From: Gammaproteobacteria bacterium
GTDB lineage: Bacteria > Pseudomonadota > Gammaproteobacteria > Enterobacterales > Alteromonadaceae
DNA: 13,807 nucleotides
Assembly: GCA_023481025.1 (NCBI GenBank)
Contig: JAMCWV010000175.1
Coordinates: forward strand, 1-13,807
Reading direction: 5' to 3'
Of the stretch, positions 7,040 through 13,807 are shown piece after piece. A program made the translations under genes and the position numbers. The notes below the pieces were generated by a model that did not search any database, was not told the origin of the DNA, and saw nothing but the letters and a program-made list of their open reading frames with translations. Within the stretch, counting starts at the first letter, position 1. Every line of letters starts with the position of its first letter.

Positions 7040-7513
7040 TTAGCCGAGGTAGGCGGTTAACATCCAAGCTGTTTTCTCTTGCTGGCTTATATAGTCAGCC
7101 ATGAGTGAGTTGGTACCTTCATCGCCGGCTTCACCTGCCAGTTCAAGAATTTCCCGCTGTAAAGCGATGACGATTTTGTAGCTGCCTAAAATACTGGTGA
7201 CGCATTCACGACCGTCGTGTAAGTCTTTCTCTTCCTTGATCGAGCTTTGCTCTAAATAGGCCGAGTAAGCATGACGTGGCCGCTGGCCAAGGGTTAAAAT
7301 CCGCTCAGCAATCTCGTCAACTTTGAGCAACAAGTCATTGTAGGTTTCTTCAAATTTCGCATGCAGTTCAAAGAAGTTTTCGCCGCGCACGTTCCAGTGA
7401 AAACCACGAACATTCATGTAGAAAATTTGGTAGTTCGCTAATAACTCATTGAGTTTGTCAGCAAGCTTCTTTGCACTTTCCTGTTCTAGGCCGATAACAT
7501 TCAATTGTTTCAT
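7040..7513 (-). CDS. dps: Dps-family ferritin-like DNA protection protein
   Basis: The 157-residue protein has the length and helices of Dps, a dodecamer that stores iron by oxidising Fe2+ with peroxide and protects DNA in stress. The inter-subunit ferroxidase site is present: His39-Trp40 in GFHWNVRG, His51 and Glu55 in ELHAKFEE, and Asp66 and Glu70 in VDEIAER. The N-terminus is short (MKQLNVIGLEQE) and lacks the Lys-rich tail that E. coli Dps uses to bind DNA, so this may be mainly an iron-detoxifying member. AAAAGGAG lies 7 bases ahead of the ATG. The gene is transcribed alone, between a possible extended -10 promoter upstream and a strong terminator downstream. Two GTTTAAC copies (7541-7547, 7560-7566) 19 bases apart lie in its leader; their role is unknown. 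Confidence 0.95.
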   Translation of the reverse strand: MKQLNVIGLEQESAKKLADKLNELLANYQIFYMNVRGFHWNVRGENFFELHAKFEETYNDLLLKVDEIAERILTLGQRPRHAYSAYLEQSSIKEEKDLHDGRECVTSILGSYKIVIALQREILELAGEAGDEGTNSLMADYISQQEKTAWMLTAYLG

Positions 7514-7599
7514 CGCGTGGCTCCTTTTAATCGGATGAGTGTTTAACTCGTATTAATTAGTTTAACAGGTTACGGCTCAATCTCGAGCGCTATCTTTCG

Positions 7600-7608
7600 A
7601 TTGTACCA
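7600..7608 (-). promoter_or_regulatory. Possible extended -10 promoter of dps
   Basis: On the - strand this reads TGGTACAAT, an extended -10 (TGn plus TACAAT, 5 of 6) without a good -35. Transcription would start near 7593, about 80 bases before the dps ATG. No clear OxyR, Fur or IHF site was recognised. Confidence 0.3.
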
Positions 7609-7617
7609 TTCGCTTTT

Positions 7618-9405
7618 TTAATTGAGTTGCGTTGAATCAATAACTGTCAAAATGGGGTCATGATCCGACGAACGATAGGGCGTCGGAGCGTACCAATGCT
7701 CCTGTTGCCATGGCGTCTTGCTTTCCAGCGGGTACTCAAACGCAACAGGTTCGTCGGCATTAATATACCAGTGCGCCATACCGATGACGGCAGAAAGCAT
7801 GCTTTCATGCACAAGCACATGATCTAAACTGCCTTTTTCGCCCCGAAAGACATACGAATAACCGTCCGGGTCAAAGTCGTGGGCAAGGTTTCGATAGCCT
7901 ACACCGGCCAATGCAGTGAGCGGATCTTCCTGTTTATAGGCATTGAAATCGCCGAGCAGCACAAAATTGTCGTGGTTAATGTCGCCCGGGTTGGTGTCGA
8001 GCCAGGCCGCTAATTCGAGTGCAGTCTCTACCCGCAGTGCGTTCCAACACGCTTGGCCATCACCTTGGTTGGCATTCACGTTGTCGCGCTCACGTGGGCA
8101 ACCGCCCTTTGATTTAAAGTGATTGGCAACAACCGCGAGCTGCTTACCCGTGGTGTTGACCTGAAAGTTTTGTAGCAGCGGTGGTCGACTGCCCCAACCA
8201 AAGGCACCGTCAGTTGTCCAAAGTAAATCGCTGACAGGCGTAACCCGCGCCGGTTTATAAATAATGGCTTGGGTGATTGCGTCTGAGCCAACACGGTCAG
8301 TGTCCGCGCTAACGTAGGCAAATACATCATCACCAGCAGCTTCGTTCAGTCCGCGAGTTAAATCGGCGAGCGCACTCTGCTGATCAAAGCCATCATTCTC
8401 CATTTCCATTAAGGCATAGATATCTGCATCCAGTGCGATCATGGTGGCAATGGTACGCGCTCGTTGGCGTTCGAATTCAGCCTCGTTCGCTGCGCCCCGA
8501 GGGGTTGGAAAGCCAGCACCTTGGCCGTCGCCATTGAAGTAGTTTAAGACGTTAAATGCGACCAAACGAACGTCGCCACCTTCAATGTTCGGTAATGCAG
8601 GACGCGGATTCGTGGCGATAAACTCAGGTTCAGTTACCGGGTGCAAATGGTAATTCTGGCCCACCCGCACTAAGACGCCTTCGAGCTGTCGGACGGTATC
8701 ACCGCTGCGTACTGAGTTGTCGATATGCAAGCCGCCCGTTGGATAAGGGATTTGCTCCGGGTACTCGGTGTATGAACCGTCATCTAAAACGAGGCGCTTC
8801 GCTTGATTATTAGCACTATAAGCAGCAGCTTCGGCGCCAGGAGCAACGACTTGGGTGGCGGTCCACAATCGTTCACTTGCGAGATCTAAAGTGCCAAAGC
8901 GCGCGAGTTGGTAGTGACCGATAACAATCAAGTCTTGGTCAATGCGGACTCGCTGGAATAGATGGTCGCTCAATGATTCGTCGCTTGCTAGTGGGAGCGT
9001 CAATGTCTGTGTTGTGATGTCCGCTTGACCACAGTGGATGACATCACTGACTTGGTGTAGCTCCCAATGACCTTGGCCGGGTTGCACGGTGGCAGTGAGG
9101 TTGAGTTGATCACCAACAGCGACTGCGCCAACCATGTCACTATCGTGCACGAACACCGCACCTGCAGCGTCGGCTGCTTGCATGAAGAAGCCGCCAAGTT
9201 GCGACTCACCGTGAAAGACGCCATGGACAATACCGGTCAGGTTGATGGTTTGACCATCGGCATCAGCGAGGCCTTGATAAGTACTTACTGATGCCTCGCA
9301 TTTGGGATCGACAGCCACCTTTGTTGGCGCGTGTGGACTGCACGCAGTCACGCCGAGCGCAAGACTGATACTGGCGAATAGGAGCGGAAACTTTGCGATC
9401 TTCAT
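7618..9405 (-). CDS. ExeM/NucH-like endonuclease/exonuclease/phosphatase-family lipoprotein
   Basis: The 595-residue protein has a lipoprotein signal peptide with lipobox VTAC (Cys22), and Ser at +2 suggests outer-membrane sorting. Residues about 40-265 form an N-terminal region with OB-fold-like strands of the kind found in ExeM/YhcR-type nucleases. Residues about 278-590 are the catalytic EEP domain: VAFNVLNYF (Asn285), LMEMEN (Glu334), VVANHFKSKG (His429), LLGDFNAY (Asp486, Asn488), SLDHVL (Asp528-His529) and SSDHDPI (Ser580-Asp581-His582). These are the metal-binding and catalytic residues of DNase I-like nucleases, all intact. Relatives degrade extracellular DNA for phosphate or biofilm remodelling. 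No C-terminal membrane anchor is seen; the lipid replaces it. The start overlaps the pheA stop by 3 bases, with AGGA 9 bases upstream, so it is read from the pheA transcript. Confidence 0.9.
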   Translation of the reverse strand: MKIAKFPLLFASISLALGVTACSPHAPTKVAVDPKCEASVSTYQGLADADGQTINLTGIVHGVFHGESQLGGFFMQAADAAGAVFVHDSDMVGAVAVGDQLNLTATVQPGQGHWELHQVSDVIHCGQADITTQTLTLPLASDESLSDHLFQRVRIDQDLIVIGHYQLARFGTLDLASERLWTATQVVAPGAEAAAYSANNQAKRLVLDDGSYTEYPEQIPYPTGGLHIDNSVRSGDTVRQLEGVLVRVGQNYHLHPVTEPEFIATNPRPALPNIEGGDVRLVAFNVLNYFNGDGQGAGFPTPRGAANEAEFERQRARTIATMIALDADIYALMEMENDGFDQQSALADLTRGLNEAAGDDVFAYVSADTDRVGSDAITQAIIYKPARVTPVSDLLWTTDGAFGWGSRPPLLQNFQVNTTGKQLAVVANHFKSKGGCPRERDNVNANQGDGQACWNALRVETALELAAWLDTNPGDINHDNFVLLGDFNAYKQEDPLTALAGVGYRNLAHDFDPDGYSYVFRGEKGSLDHVLVHESMLSAVIGMAHWYINADEPVAFEYPLESKTPWQQEHWYAPTPYRSSDHDPILTVIDSTQLN

Positions 9406-10574
9406 TGGCTTTGTCCTTGGTCAGTTGGCTCGGGAATATTGACGTGTGTAGGCTTTACCCGTTCGTCAGCATAGCAGCCAAGTACTTTAATAAATCGGGT
9501 CATCGCTTTCAGTTCTTTAGCTGCTTGCTGCCATTGTGGGTTTTGTTCGTGAACCGCAAGGTCAACATAGAACAATTCTTCCCATGGGTTACCTGGCATC
9601 GGACGCGATTCAAGTTTAATTAAATTTAACTGATGCTCGCGCAACACGATGAGCGCATCAGCGAGCGCACCGGGTTGGTTATGGGTTGCCATGATCAGGC
9701 TGGTGCGAGCAGGCAGTTGTTGTGGTAGATGGATCGGGTGACGTTGAACTAGTATAAAACGCGTCTGGTTTTCCGGCTGATCGGCAAGATTGCCGGCGGT
9801 TGCAATCAAGTTAAATAACGCACCGCCATTTTGCGAACCCAAAGCCGCGAACCCCGGTTCGGTTTGGGCGGCGACATATTCCATGGCATGGGCCGAAGAC
9901 GGATAAGCGAGCACTTGGACACCGTCAAGTTGGCTTAGATATCTTGAACATTGCGCAATTGCTTGCGGATGGCCATAAATGGTATGAATCTTTTCCTGCT
10001 CATGTTCCGGCCGCACTAAAATCTGATGTTCAACGGAAAGGTATGTTTCAGCGACAATATGTAGGTGCGTGTGGCGTAATAGGTCATAGACCTCGTTAAT
10101 GGAGCCTGAAGTTGAGTTTTCAATCGGTAAAATACCAAGCGGAGCGCGACCTTCTTCGACCGCTGCCAAAATTTCTTGGAAGCTATCGCAAGAGATGCCA
10201 TGAAAACTGCATTGCCGCCGTGTTGCGTAACCAAGTGCCGCCTGATGCGAGTAACTTCCTGCTGTGCCTAAGTGAGCAATCGTCATGGCACCGGGATGTT
10301 CGCTTTGTTGCATCCACGCTTGCTGGGTGAGCACCGAGTCTTCGATAATGACTTGATAAAGACGCGCTAGATAACTGGGGTCGAGGCCAAGTTTTCGTCC
10401 TTGCTCCATAATGGTTAGGAGTAATGAGGCTTCGCGCTCGGTATCACGTACCGACCCTTCCTTTTCCGCTTTATATTTTGCGACGGCGAGAGCAATATCA
10501 CGTCGCTCTGCGAGGGCTCGAATGATGCGCTGATCAATTGATTCAATCCTGTCACGCAGGTCTTTTAGTTCCAT
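9402..10574 (-). CDS. pheA: Bifunctional chorismate mutase/prephenate dehydratase (P-protein)
   Basis: The 390-residue protein has the three parts of PheA in order. The chorismate mutase part (about 1-90) has Arg7, Arg24, Lys35, Asp44 and Glu48 at the active-site positions and the conserved IIEDSVLTQQ. The prephenate dehydratase part (about 97-275) has LPIENSTSGSINEVYDLL and the TRF motif (271-273). The ACT regulatory part (about 290-370) has GALA (302-305) and ESRP (322-325), which bind phenylalanine for feedback inhibition. It turns chorismate into phenylpyruvate for phenylalanine synthesis. ATG at 10574 is chosen because it gives the family length; TTG at 10586 would add four residues and has no ribosome site. 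No phenylalanine-rich leader peptide or attenuator was found upstream. Downstream it is coupled to the ExeM-like gene. Confidence 0.97.
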   Translation of the reverse strand: MELKDLRDRIESIDQRIIRALAERRDIALAVAKYKAEKEGSVRDTEREASLLLTIMEQGRKLGLDPSYLARLYQVIIEDSVLTQQAWMQQSEHPGAMTIAHLGTAGSYSHQAALGYATRRQCSFHGISCDSFQEILAAVEEGRAPLGILPIENSTSGSINEVYDLLRHTHLHIVAETYLSVEHQILVRPEHEQEKIHTIYGHPQAIAQCSRYLSQLDGVQVLAYPSSAHAMEYVAAQTEPGFAALGSQNGGALFNLIATAGNLADQPENQTRFILVQRHPIHLPQQLPARTSLIMATHNQPGALADALIVLREHQLNLIKLESRPMPGNPWEELFYVDLAVHEQNPQWQQAAKELKAMTRFIKVLGCYADERVKPTHVNIPEPTDQGQSQ

Positions 10575-10700
10575 TCTCACGTCCAATCATTAATGAAAAA
10601 ACACCACGGGTACAAAATAGCATGAAAACAACTGAAATTTCCCTGCTGTTTTTGCTTTTACAGTGGTTCCTCAACGAAAGCTAAGTCATCGACTAGAGTG

Positions 10701-10763
10701 TGGTATAACTAACAAGCCAAGCAGCGACAAGAGGCTCAACGTCGCAGCAAATTGAAATCAATT
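10701..10763 (+). promoter_or_regulatory. Candidate promoter and inverted repeat ahead of the unknown exported-protein gene
   Basis: TGGTATAAC (10701-10709) is an extended -10 (TGn plus TATAAC, 5 of 6) with no good -35; transcription would start near 10716. Just before the ribosome site, AATTGA (10750-10755) and TCAATT (10758-10763) form a two-base-spaced inverted repeat that could be an operator. GCGAC (10724-10728) and GTCGC (10741-10745) can form a small leader hairpin. The 203-base gap between pheA and this gene also carries the unseen pheA promoter. Confidence 0.4.
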
Positions 10764-10777
10764 AAAAGGACGAAAGC

Positions 10778-11371
10778 ATGATCATTGCAATGTTGATGAT
10801 GATGGCAGTCAATGCAGACACGCAGACTGAAACGCAAACGGTACATGAGAGTCCTCATGTCGCCTTTTTTGATAGCTTACAGACGCTTTGCGGTCAGGCA
10901 TTTTCCGGTCAAAGAATTGTTGAGCGCCCGGGGCGAGATTTACTCGCTGGCGATGAAGCCTTGGTGGTGCACTTTCGAAAATGTTCAGAGACTCAGGTCT
11001 ACGCTCCATTTCATATTGAACGGCCAGCCCAAGGCGATTGGGATCGTTCGCGAACGTGGATTTATACACTACATGATGATCACCTAACGCTCAGCCATGA
11101 CCATCGGGAACCTGATGGCTCAGACTCTGAAGAAACGGGCTATGGTGGGTTCACAACGTCTCCGGGCACTACTCAGCAACAAATGTTTATCTTTACCGAG
11201 CGCACCGGCGAACAAGGTGAGATTCTTGGTTGGCGAATTGAATTAGTTCCGGGCGAACGCTACAGCTATGGCACGATGGCTGATGGTGAATGGACTTGGC
11301 GGGTGGATTTCGACTTAACGACGAACATTCCAACGCCACCAGCACCTTGGGGTTATGAAGGGCGGGAATAG
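10778..11371 (+). CDS. Conserved exported protein of unknown function
   Basis: The 197-residue product begins with a short hydrophobic stretch (residues 1-13, Ala-Asn-Ala at the end) that looks like a minimal signal peptide without the usual positive start. The ribosome site AAGGA lies 7 bases upstream, and an in-frame stop at 10763 rules out a longer start. The mature part begins with a Gln/Thr-rich linker, then AFFDSLQTLCGQAFSG (29-44), DRSRTWIYTL (89-98) and LSHDHREPDGSD (105-116), and ends in a beta-rich region with alternating aromatic residues. Cys38 and Cys69 are the only cysteines and could form a disulfide. The pattern resembles a family of uncharacterised proteobacterial proteins, but I cannot name a domain or function. 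It is probably transcribed alone. Confidence 0.8.
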   Translation: MIIAMLMMMAVNADTQTETQTVHESPHVAFFDSLQTLCGQAFSGQRIVERPGRDLLAGDEALVVHFRKCSETQVYAPFHIERPAQGDWDRSRTWIYTLHDDHLTLSHDHREPDGSDSEETGYGGFTTSPGTTQQQMFIFTERTGEQGEILGWRIELVPGERYSYGTMADGEWTWRVDFDLTTNIPTPPAPWGYEGRE

Positions 11372-11435
11372 TGACGGTTCGGTCGGGGAGAATGCGGTAA
11401 ATCGACGACCCTGTGTCGAAATCGCGAATTTCATG

Positions 11436-11464
11436 TTTATAAATGCGGCGAAATTCGGGATAAT
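11436..11464 (+). promoter_or_regulatory. Candidate promoter of udk-nupC, with a flanking inverted repeat
   Basis: TTTATA (11436-11441, 4 of 6) and GATAAT (11459-11464, 5 of 6) are spaced by 17 bases. An inverted repeat, CGAATTTC (11425-11432) and GAAATTCG (11450-11457), brackets the -35 and most of the spacer, as an operator might. No known regulator site was recognised. Confidence 0.4.
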
Positions 11465-11520
11465 GCCGGAGATTTAACAGCGACGCTGTCTCTTTACTGC
11501 TGCTACTCATAGGGTCTCTC

Positions 11521-12153
11521 GTGGGAAAAACAACCATTATTGCTATTGCCGGTCCGTCGGCGTCCGGAAAAAGCCTTTTTGCCTCAACTGTTTATCAAGA
11601 ACTTGTGGCGGAGCTTGGCGGTGAGCGTATCTCGGTGTTGTCAGAAGACGCCTATTATCGCGATCAAAGTCACTTGCAATTAGAGCAGCGAGTTTTGACT
11701 AACTATGACCACCCGAGTGCCTTCGAGCATGAATTACTTGCTGCGCATTTGCGCCAGTTACGTGCAGGTCAGTCGGTGGAAATGCCGCAGTATAGTTATA
11801 AAGAGCATACGCGCTTGCAGAATACCATCACGGTGACGCCGGCGCGGGTGATTTTGGTTGAAGGTATCCTGCTGTTGTGTGACCCACAGTTACGTGAGCA
11901 ATTTGATATTTCCGTGTTTATGGACACCCCTCTCGACATTTGCCTCTTACGTCGTATTAATCGAGACATCGAAAAACGTGGTCGTTCACTTAGTTCGATT
12001 ACCGAACAGTATGAACAATATGTGCGGCCCGCTTTTTTTGATTTTATCTTCCCTTCCAAGCAATTTGCCGATTTAGTCGTCACGCGCGGTGGACAAAATG
12101 AAATCGCTATCGACATTATTAAAACAAAAATTAGACAGTTGCTTGCTGAGTAA
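11521..12153 (+). CDS. udk: Uridine (cytidine) kinase
   Basis: The 210-residue protein closely follows E. coli Udk in pattern and length. It has Walker A GPSASGKS (11-18), [60 protein letters not shown] and the late [14 protein letters not shown]. It phosphorylates uridine and cytidine to UMP and CMP with ATP or GTP, the salvage route for pyrimidine nucleosides. The start is GTG at 11521, giving the expected short N-terminus before the first strand; the ribosome site is weak (AGGG at 11511-11514). It lies 55 bases ahead of the nucleoside transporter gene, so uptake and trapping of nucleosides appear to be made from one transcript. Confidence 0.97.
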   Translation: MGKTTIIAIAGPSASGKSLFASTVYQELVAELGGERISVLSEDAYYRDQSHLQLEQRVLTNYDHPSAFEHELLAAHLRQLRAGQSVEMPQYSYKEHTRLQNTITVTPARVILVEGILLLCDPQLREQFDISVFMDTPLDICLLRRINRDIEKRGRSLSSITEQYEQYVRPAFFDFIFPSKQFADLVVTRGGQNEIAIDIIKTKIRQLLAE

Positions 12154-12166
12154 TGCTAAGCTCAGC
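12145..12166 (+). repeat. Small hairpin across the udk stop codon
   Basis: GCTGAG (12145-12150) and CTCAGC (12161-12166) form a 6-bp stem with the TAA stop in the loop. No T-run follows, so it is not an intrinsic terminator. It may modulate the udk-to-nupC ratio or may be incidental. Confidence 0.3.
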
Positions 12167-12208
12167 GATTAGGAATCAGAATAAGTTCGACCGAAAGGAT
12201 AAGAAAGC

Positions 12209-13420
12209 ATGATTAGCCTCATTGGTATGGCCGTGTTGTTGCTCGTGGCCTTTGCGTTTTCAACCGCAAGAAAAAATATTCGCTGGCGCACGGTTGTTCT
12301 CGCTTTTGCACTACAAGCGGGTTTAGGTGCATTTGTTCTTTACGTGCCTGTCGGCCAGGATATCCTTGGCAACATTGCCTTTGGTGTGGCAGCGGTCATT
12401 GACTTTGCCGGCGCCGGTATCGCCTTTTTGTTCGGCGATCTGGGTAACTATTCGCAAGGCTTTATTTTTGCCATCCATGTCCTTTCCGTGATTATTTTCT
12501 TCTCATCGTTAATCTCAGTTTTGTATCACATTGGCCTGATGACCAAGGTGATCAATTTAATTGGTGGGGCGTTACAGAAATTACTCGGCACCAGTCGTCC
12601 GGAATCAATGTCAGCAGCGGCGAACATTTTTGTTGGTCAGACCGAAGCACCATTGGTGGTGCGACCGTTTATTCCGAATATGACGCGTTCTGAGTTATTT
12701 GCCGTGATGGTCGGTGGTTTAGCATCGATTGCTGGCTCGGTTCTTGCCGGCTACGCAGGCCTCGGCATTGAGCTGAAATACCTGATTGCCGCCTGTTTTA
12801 TGGCTGCGCCGGGCGCATTGTTAATGGCGAAAATTATTGTTCCTGAAACTGAAGAACCGAACAATGAACTGTCACATATTCCTACCGAAGAACGTCGAGC
12901 GAACGTGATTGATGCGGCTGCCTCGGGTGCCTCCAGTGGTATGCAGTTGGCGTTAAACGTGGGTGCAATGTTGCTTGCGTTCGTGGCGTTAATTGCCATG
13001 GTGAATGGCATCTTGGGCTGGCTAGGCGGCTTTGTCGGCAATGAAGACCTGACCATGCAGATGATTTTTGGTTACATCTTCCAGCCATTAGCTTTCATCA
13101 TGGGCATTCCATGGGAAGAGGCACAGGTTGCAGGTAGCTTTATCGGCCAGAAGCTCGTCATTAACGAATTCGTTGCCTACCTTGATTTTGCCAACTACAA
13201 AGACGAAATGAGCATGCAAAGCCAAGTCATTATTACCTTTATGCTGTGCGGTTTTGCTAATTTCTCGTCGATAGCAATTTTGCTCGGTGGTCTTGGTGGT
13301 ATGGCGCCTTCGCGTCGCAAGGACATCGCGACCATGGGTATGCGTGCGTTGTTAGCGGCAACATTGGCTAACCTGATGAGCGCTTGTATTGCTGGATTCT
13401 TCTTTGCTTTGGCGTTGTAA
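12209..13420 (+). CDS. nupC: Concentrative nucleoside transporter (CNT family, NupC type)
   Basis: The 403-residue membrane protein has the length and motifs of bacterial CNT transporters, which bring nucleosides across the inner membrane with protons or sodium. Key stretches are [15 protein letters not shown] (141-155), where Gln and Glu contact the nucleoside, NEFVAYLDF (around residue 320) and [14 protein letters not shown] (around 347-360), both part of the substrate and cation site. N-terminal hydrophobic segments precede a paired-hairpin core, as in the family. An AGGA ribosome site lies 9 bases ahead of the ATG. It follows udk at 55 bases with no terminator between, so import of uridine and cytidine is paired with their phosphorylation. 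Nucleoside specificity cannot be read from the sequence. Confidence 0.95.
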   Translation: MISLIGMAVLLLVAFAFSTARKNIRWRTVVLAFALQAGLGAFVLYVPVGQDILGNIAFGVAAVIDFAGAGIAFLFGDLGNYSQGFIFAIHVLSVIIFFSSLISVLYHIGLMTKVINLIGGALQKLLGTSRPESMSAAANIFVGQTEAPLVVRPFIPNMTRSELFAVMVGGLASIAGSVLAGYAGLGIELKYLIAACFMAAPGALLMAKIIVPETEEPNNELSHIPTEERRANVIDAAASGASSGMQLALNVGAMLLAFVALIAMVNGILGWLGGFVGNEDLTMQMIFGYIFQPLAFIMGIPWEEAQVAGSFIGQKLVINEFVAYLDFANYKDEMSMQSQVIITFMLCGFANFSSIAILLGGLGGMAPSRRKDIATMGMRALLAATLANLMSACIAGFFFALAL

Positions 13421-13433
13421 CGACGCCATTTTC
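13411..13433 (+). terminator. Possible weak terminator at the end of nupC
   Basis: GGCGT (13411-13415) pairs with ACGCC (13423-13427) around a 7-base loop that holds the stop codon, followed by ATTTTCC. The 5-bp stem and short T-run make it weak. Confidence 0.3.
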
Positions 13434-13506
13434 CATAAACTGACAAATCTATACAATTAGTCTAGTGAATGGCCTTTCTGTATTTGCGATAATAGCCACC
13501 AAAATT

Positions 13507-13538
13507 TGAACTTGTTCAGGATGTACTGCGTAAGCAGT
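13507..13538 (+). promoter_or_regulatory. Structured leader ahead of the mlaC-like gene
   Basis: TGAAC-TT-GTTCA (13507-13518) is a perfect short inverted repeat that could be an operator. It is followed by ACTGC-GTAA-GCAGT (13525-13538), a 5-bp stem capped by a GNRA-type tetraloop. A -10-like GATAAT (13488-13493) lies just upstream, with only a weak -35. The gene therefore probably has its own promoter and is not simply read through from nupC. Confidence 0.35.
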
Positions 13539-13565
13539 GCATTCGCAAGTTAAAGGAGTGATCAA

Positions 13566-13807
13566 ATGAATTTTGTACGCCAAGTATTGCAACGCCGAAC
13601 GAGCAGTTTTTGCCTTGCGCTTGCCGCGGTCATGGCTTTGGGAATGTCCATTCAAACCGCTCAGGCGGAGGACATTGACACCACGAATCCTTATAAACTG
13701 CTCGAGCAAGTCGCAAACCGTATGACCGATCGCATTTCTGCTGAACGGGCAACAATCGAAGCGAACCCAAGTTATCTGCGTGAGATCATGCAGCAAGAAT
13801 TATTACC
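13566..13807 (+). CDS. mlaC: MlaC-like periplasmic phospholipid-binding protein, N-terminal part (3' end outside window)
   Basis: Eighty codons are visible. A signal peptide ends at AQA (residues 32-34), giving a mature start EDIDTTNPYKLLEQVANRM. The NPYKLL opening, the long first helix and NPSYLREIMQQELLP match MlaC, the periplasmic shuttle that carries phospholipids between the outer-membrane MlaA-porin complex and the inner-membrane MlaFEDB transporter. AAAGGAG (13552-13558) lies 7 bases ahead of the ATG. MlaC is normally encoded after mlaD in mlaFEDCB, yet here nupC precedes it, so it may be a relocated gene or a stand-alone paralogue. The lipid-binding pocket is beyond the window edge, so only the family call is supported. 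Confidence 0.85.
   Translation, partial: MNFVRQVLQRRTSSFCLALAAVMALGMSIQTAQAEDIDTTNPYKLLEQVANRMTDRISAERATIEANPSYLREIMQQELL

Noticed and set aside
10575..10700. Phenylalanine leader peptide and attenuator for pheA
   Set aside because: No short ORF rich in Phe codons with a ribosome site, and no terminator hairpin with a T-run, could be found on the - strand.
13521..13553. Ten-codon ORF (MYCVSSAFAS) as an upstream leader peptide for the mlaC-like gene
   Set aside because: It has no properly spaced ribosome site and no telling codon content; the hairpin it overlaps is a simpler reading.
13566..13667. Twin-arginine signal in the MlaC-like protein (RR at residues 10-11)
   Set aside because: The residues after RR do not fit the Tat consensus well, the hydrophobic core is that of a Sec signal, and MlaC proteins are exported by Sec.
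13449..13796. A 115-codon ORF on the - strand opposite the mlaC-like gene
   Set aside because: It is a shadow of the mlaC-like gene and its leader, with no ribosome site or recognisable protein features.

Overview
The window reads as chromosomal DNA of a marine-type gammaproteobacterium. PheA, Udk, NupC, TrhO and Dps all have gammaproteobacterial form. The combination of a TonB-dependent receptor, an ExeM-like nuclease and a TPP-riboswitch salvage operon suggests Alteromonadales, possibly Idiomarinaceae; that family guess comes from general resemblance only. No tRNA, rRNA, CRISPR array, phage gene or insertion sequence was found. Gene density is high, and the only gene-free stretch near 300 bases (422-717) is filled by a promoter, a riboswitch and its expression platform.

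Region 1 (1-421) is the 3' half of an EAL-domain (cyclic-di-GMP phosphodiesterase) gene cut by the window edge. Region 2 (about 449-5980, + strand) looks like one thiamine-uptake operon. A promoter and a TPP riboswitch are followed by a TonB-dependent outer-membrane receptor broken by an in-frame TAG, a single-domain YkoF-like thiamine-binding protein, a PnuC/PnuT-family inner-membrane transporter, an APH/choline-kinase-fold small-molecule kinase and an MFS transporter. In order these could carry thiamine across the outer membrane, bind it, carry it across the inner membrane and trap it by phosphorylation. The riboswitch leader has a readable switch: a ribosome-site hairpin in the OFF state competes with three nested helices that use bases of aptamer helices P1 and P5.

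Region 3 (5977-10574, - strand) carries trhO (tRNA U34 hydroxylation), dps (ferritin-like DNA protection), an ExeM-like lipoprotein nuclease and pheA (chorismate mutase/prephenate dehydratase). The nuclease start codon overlaps the pheA stop, so those two form an operon. A terminator after dps overlaps the likely trhO promoter.

Region 4 (10701-13807, + strand) holds an exported protein of unknown function, then udk (uridine kinase) and nupC (nucleoside uptake) as a pyrimidine-salvage pair. The last gene is the 5' end of an mlaC-like gene (periplasmic phospholipid carrier) with its own leader, cut by the window edge.

The most interesting items are the riboswitch expression platform, the amber codon in the receptor, the operon's unassigned MFS transporter, and the kinase with His in place of the usual Asn of its catalytic loop.
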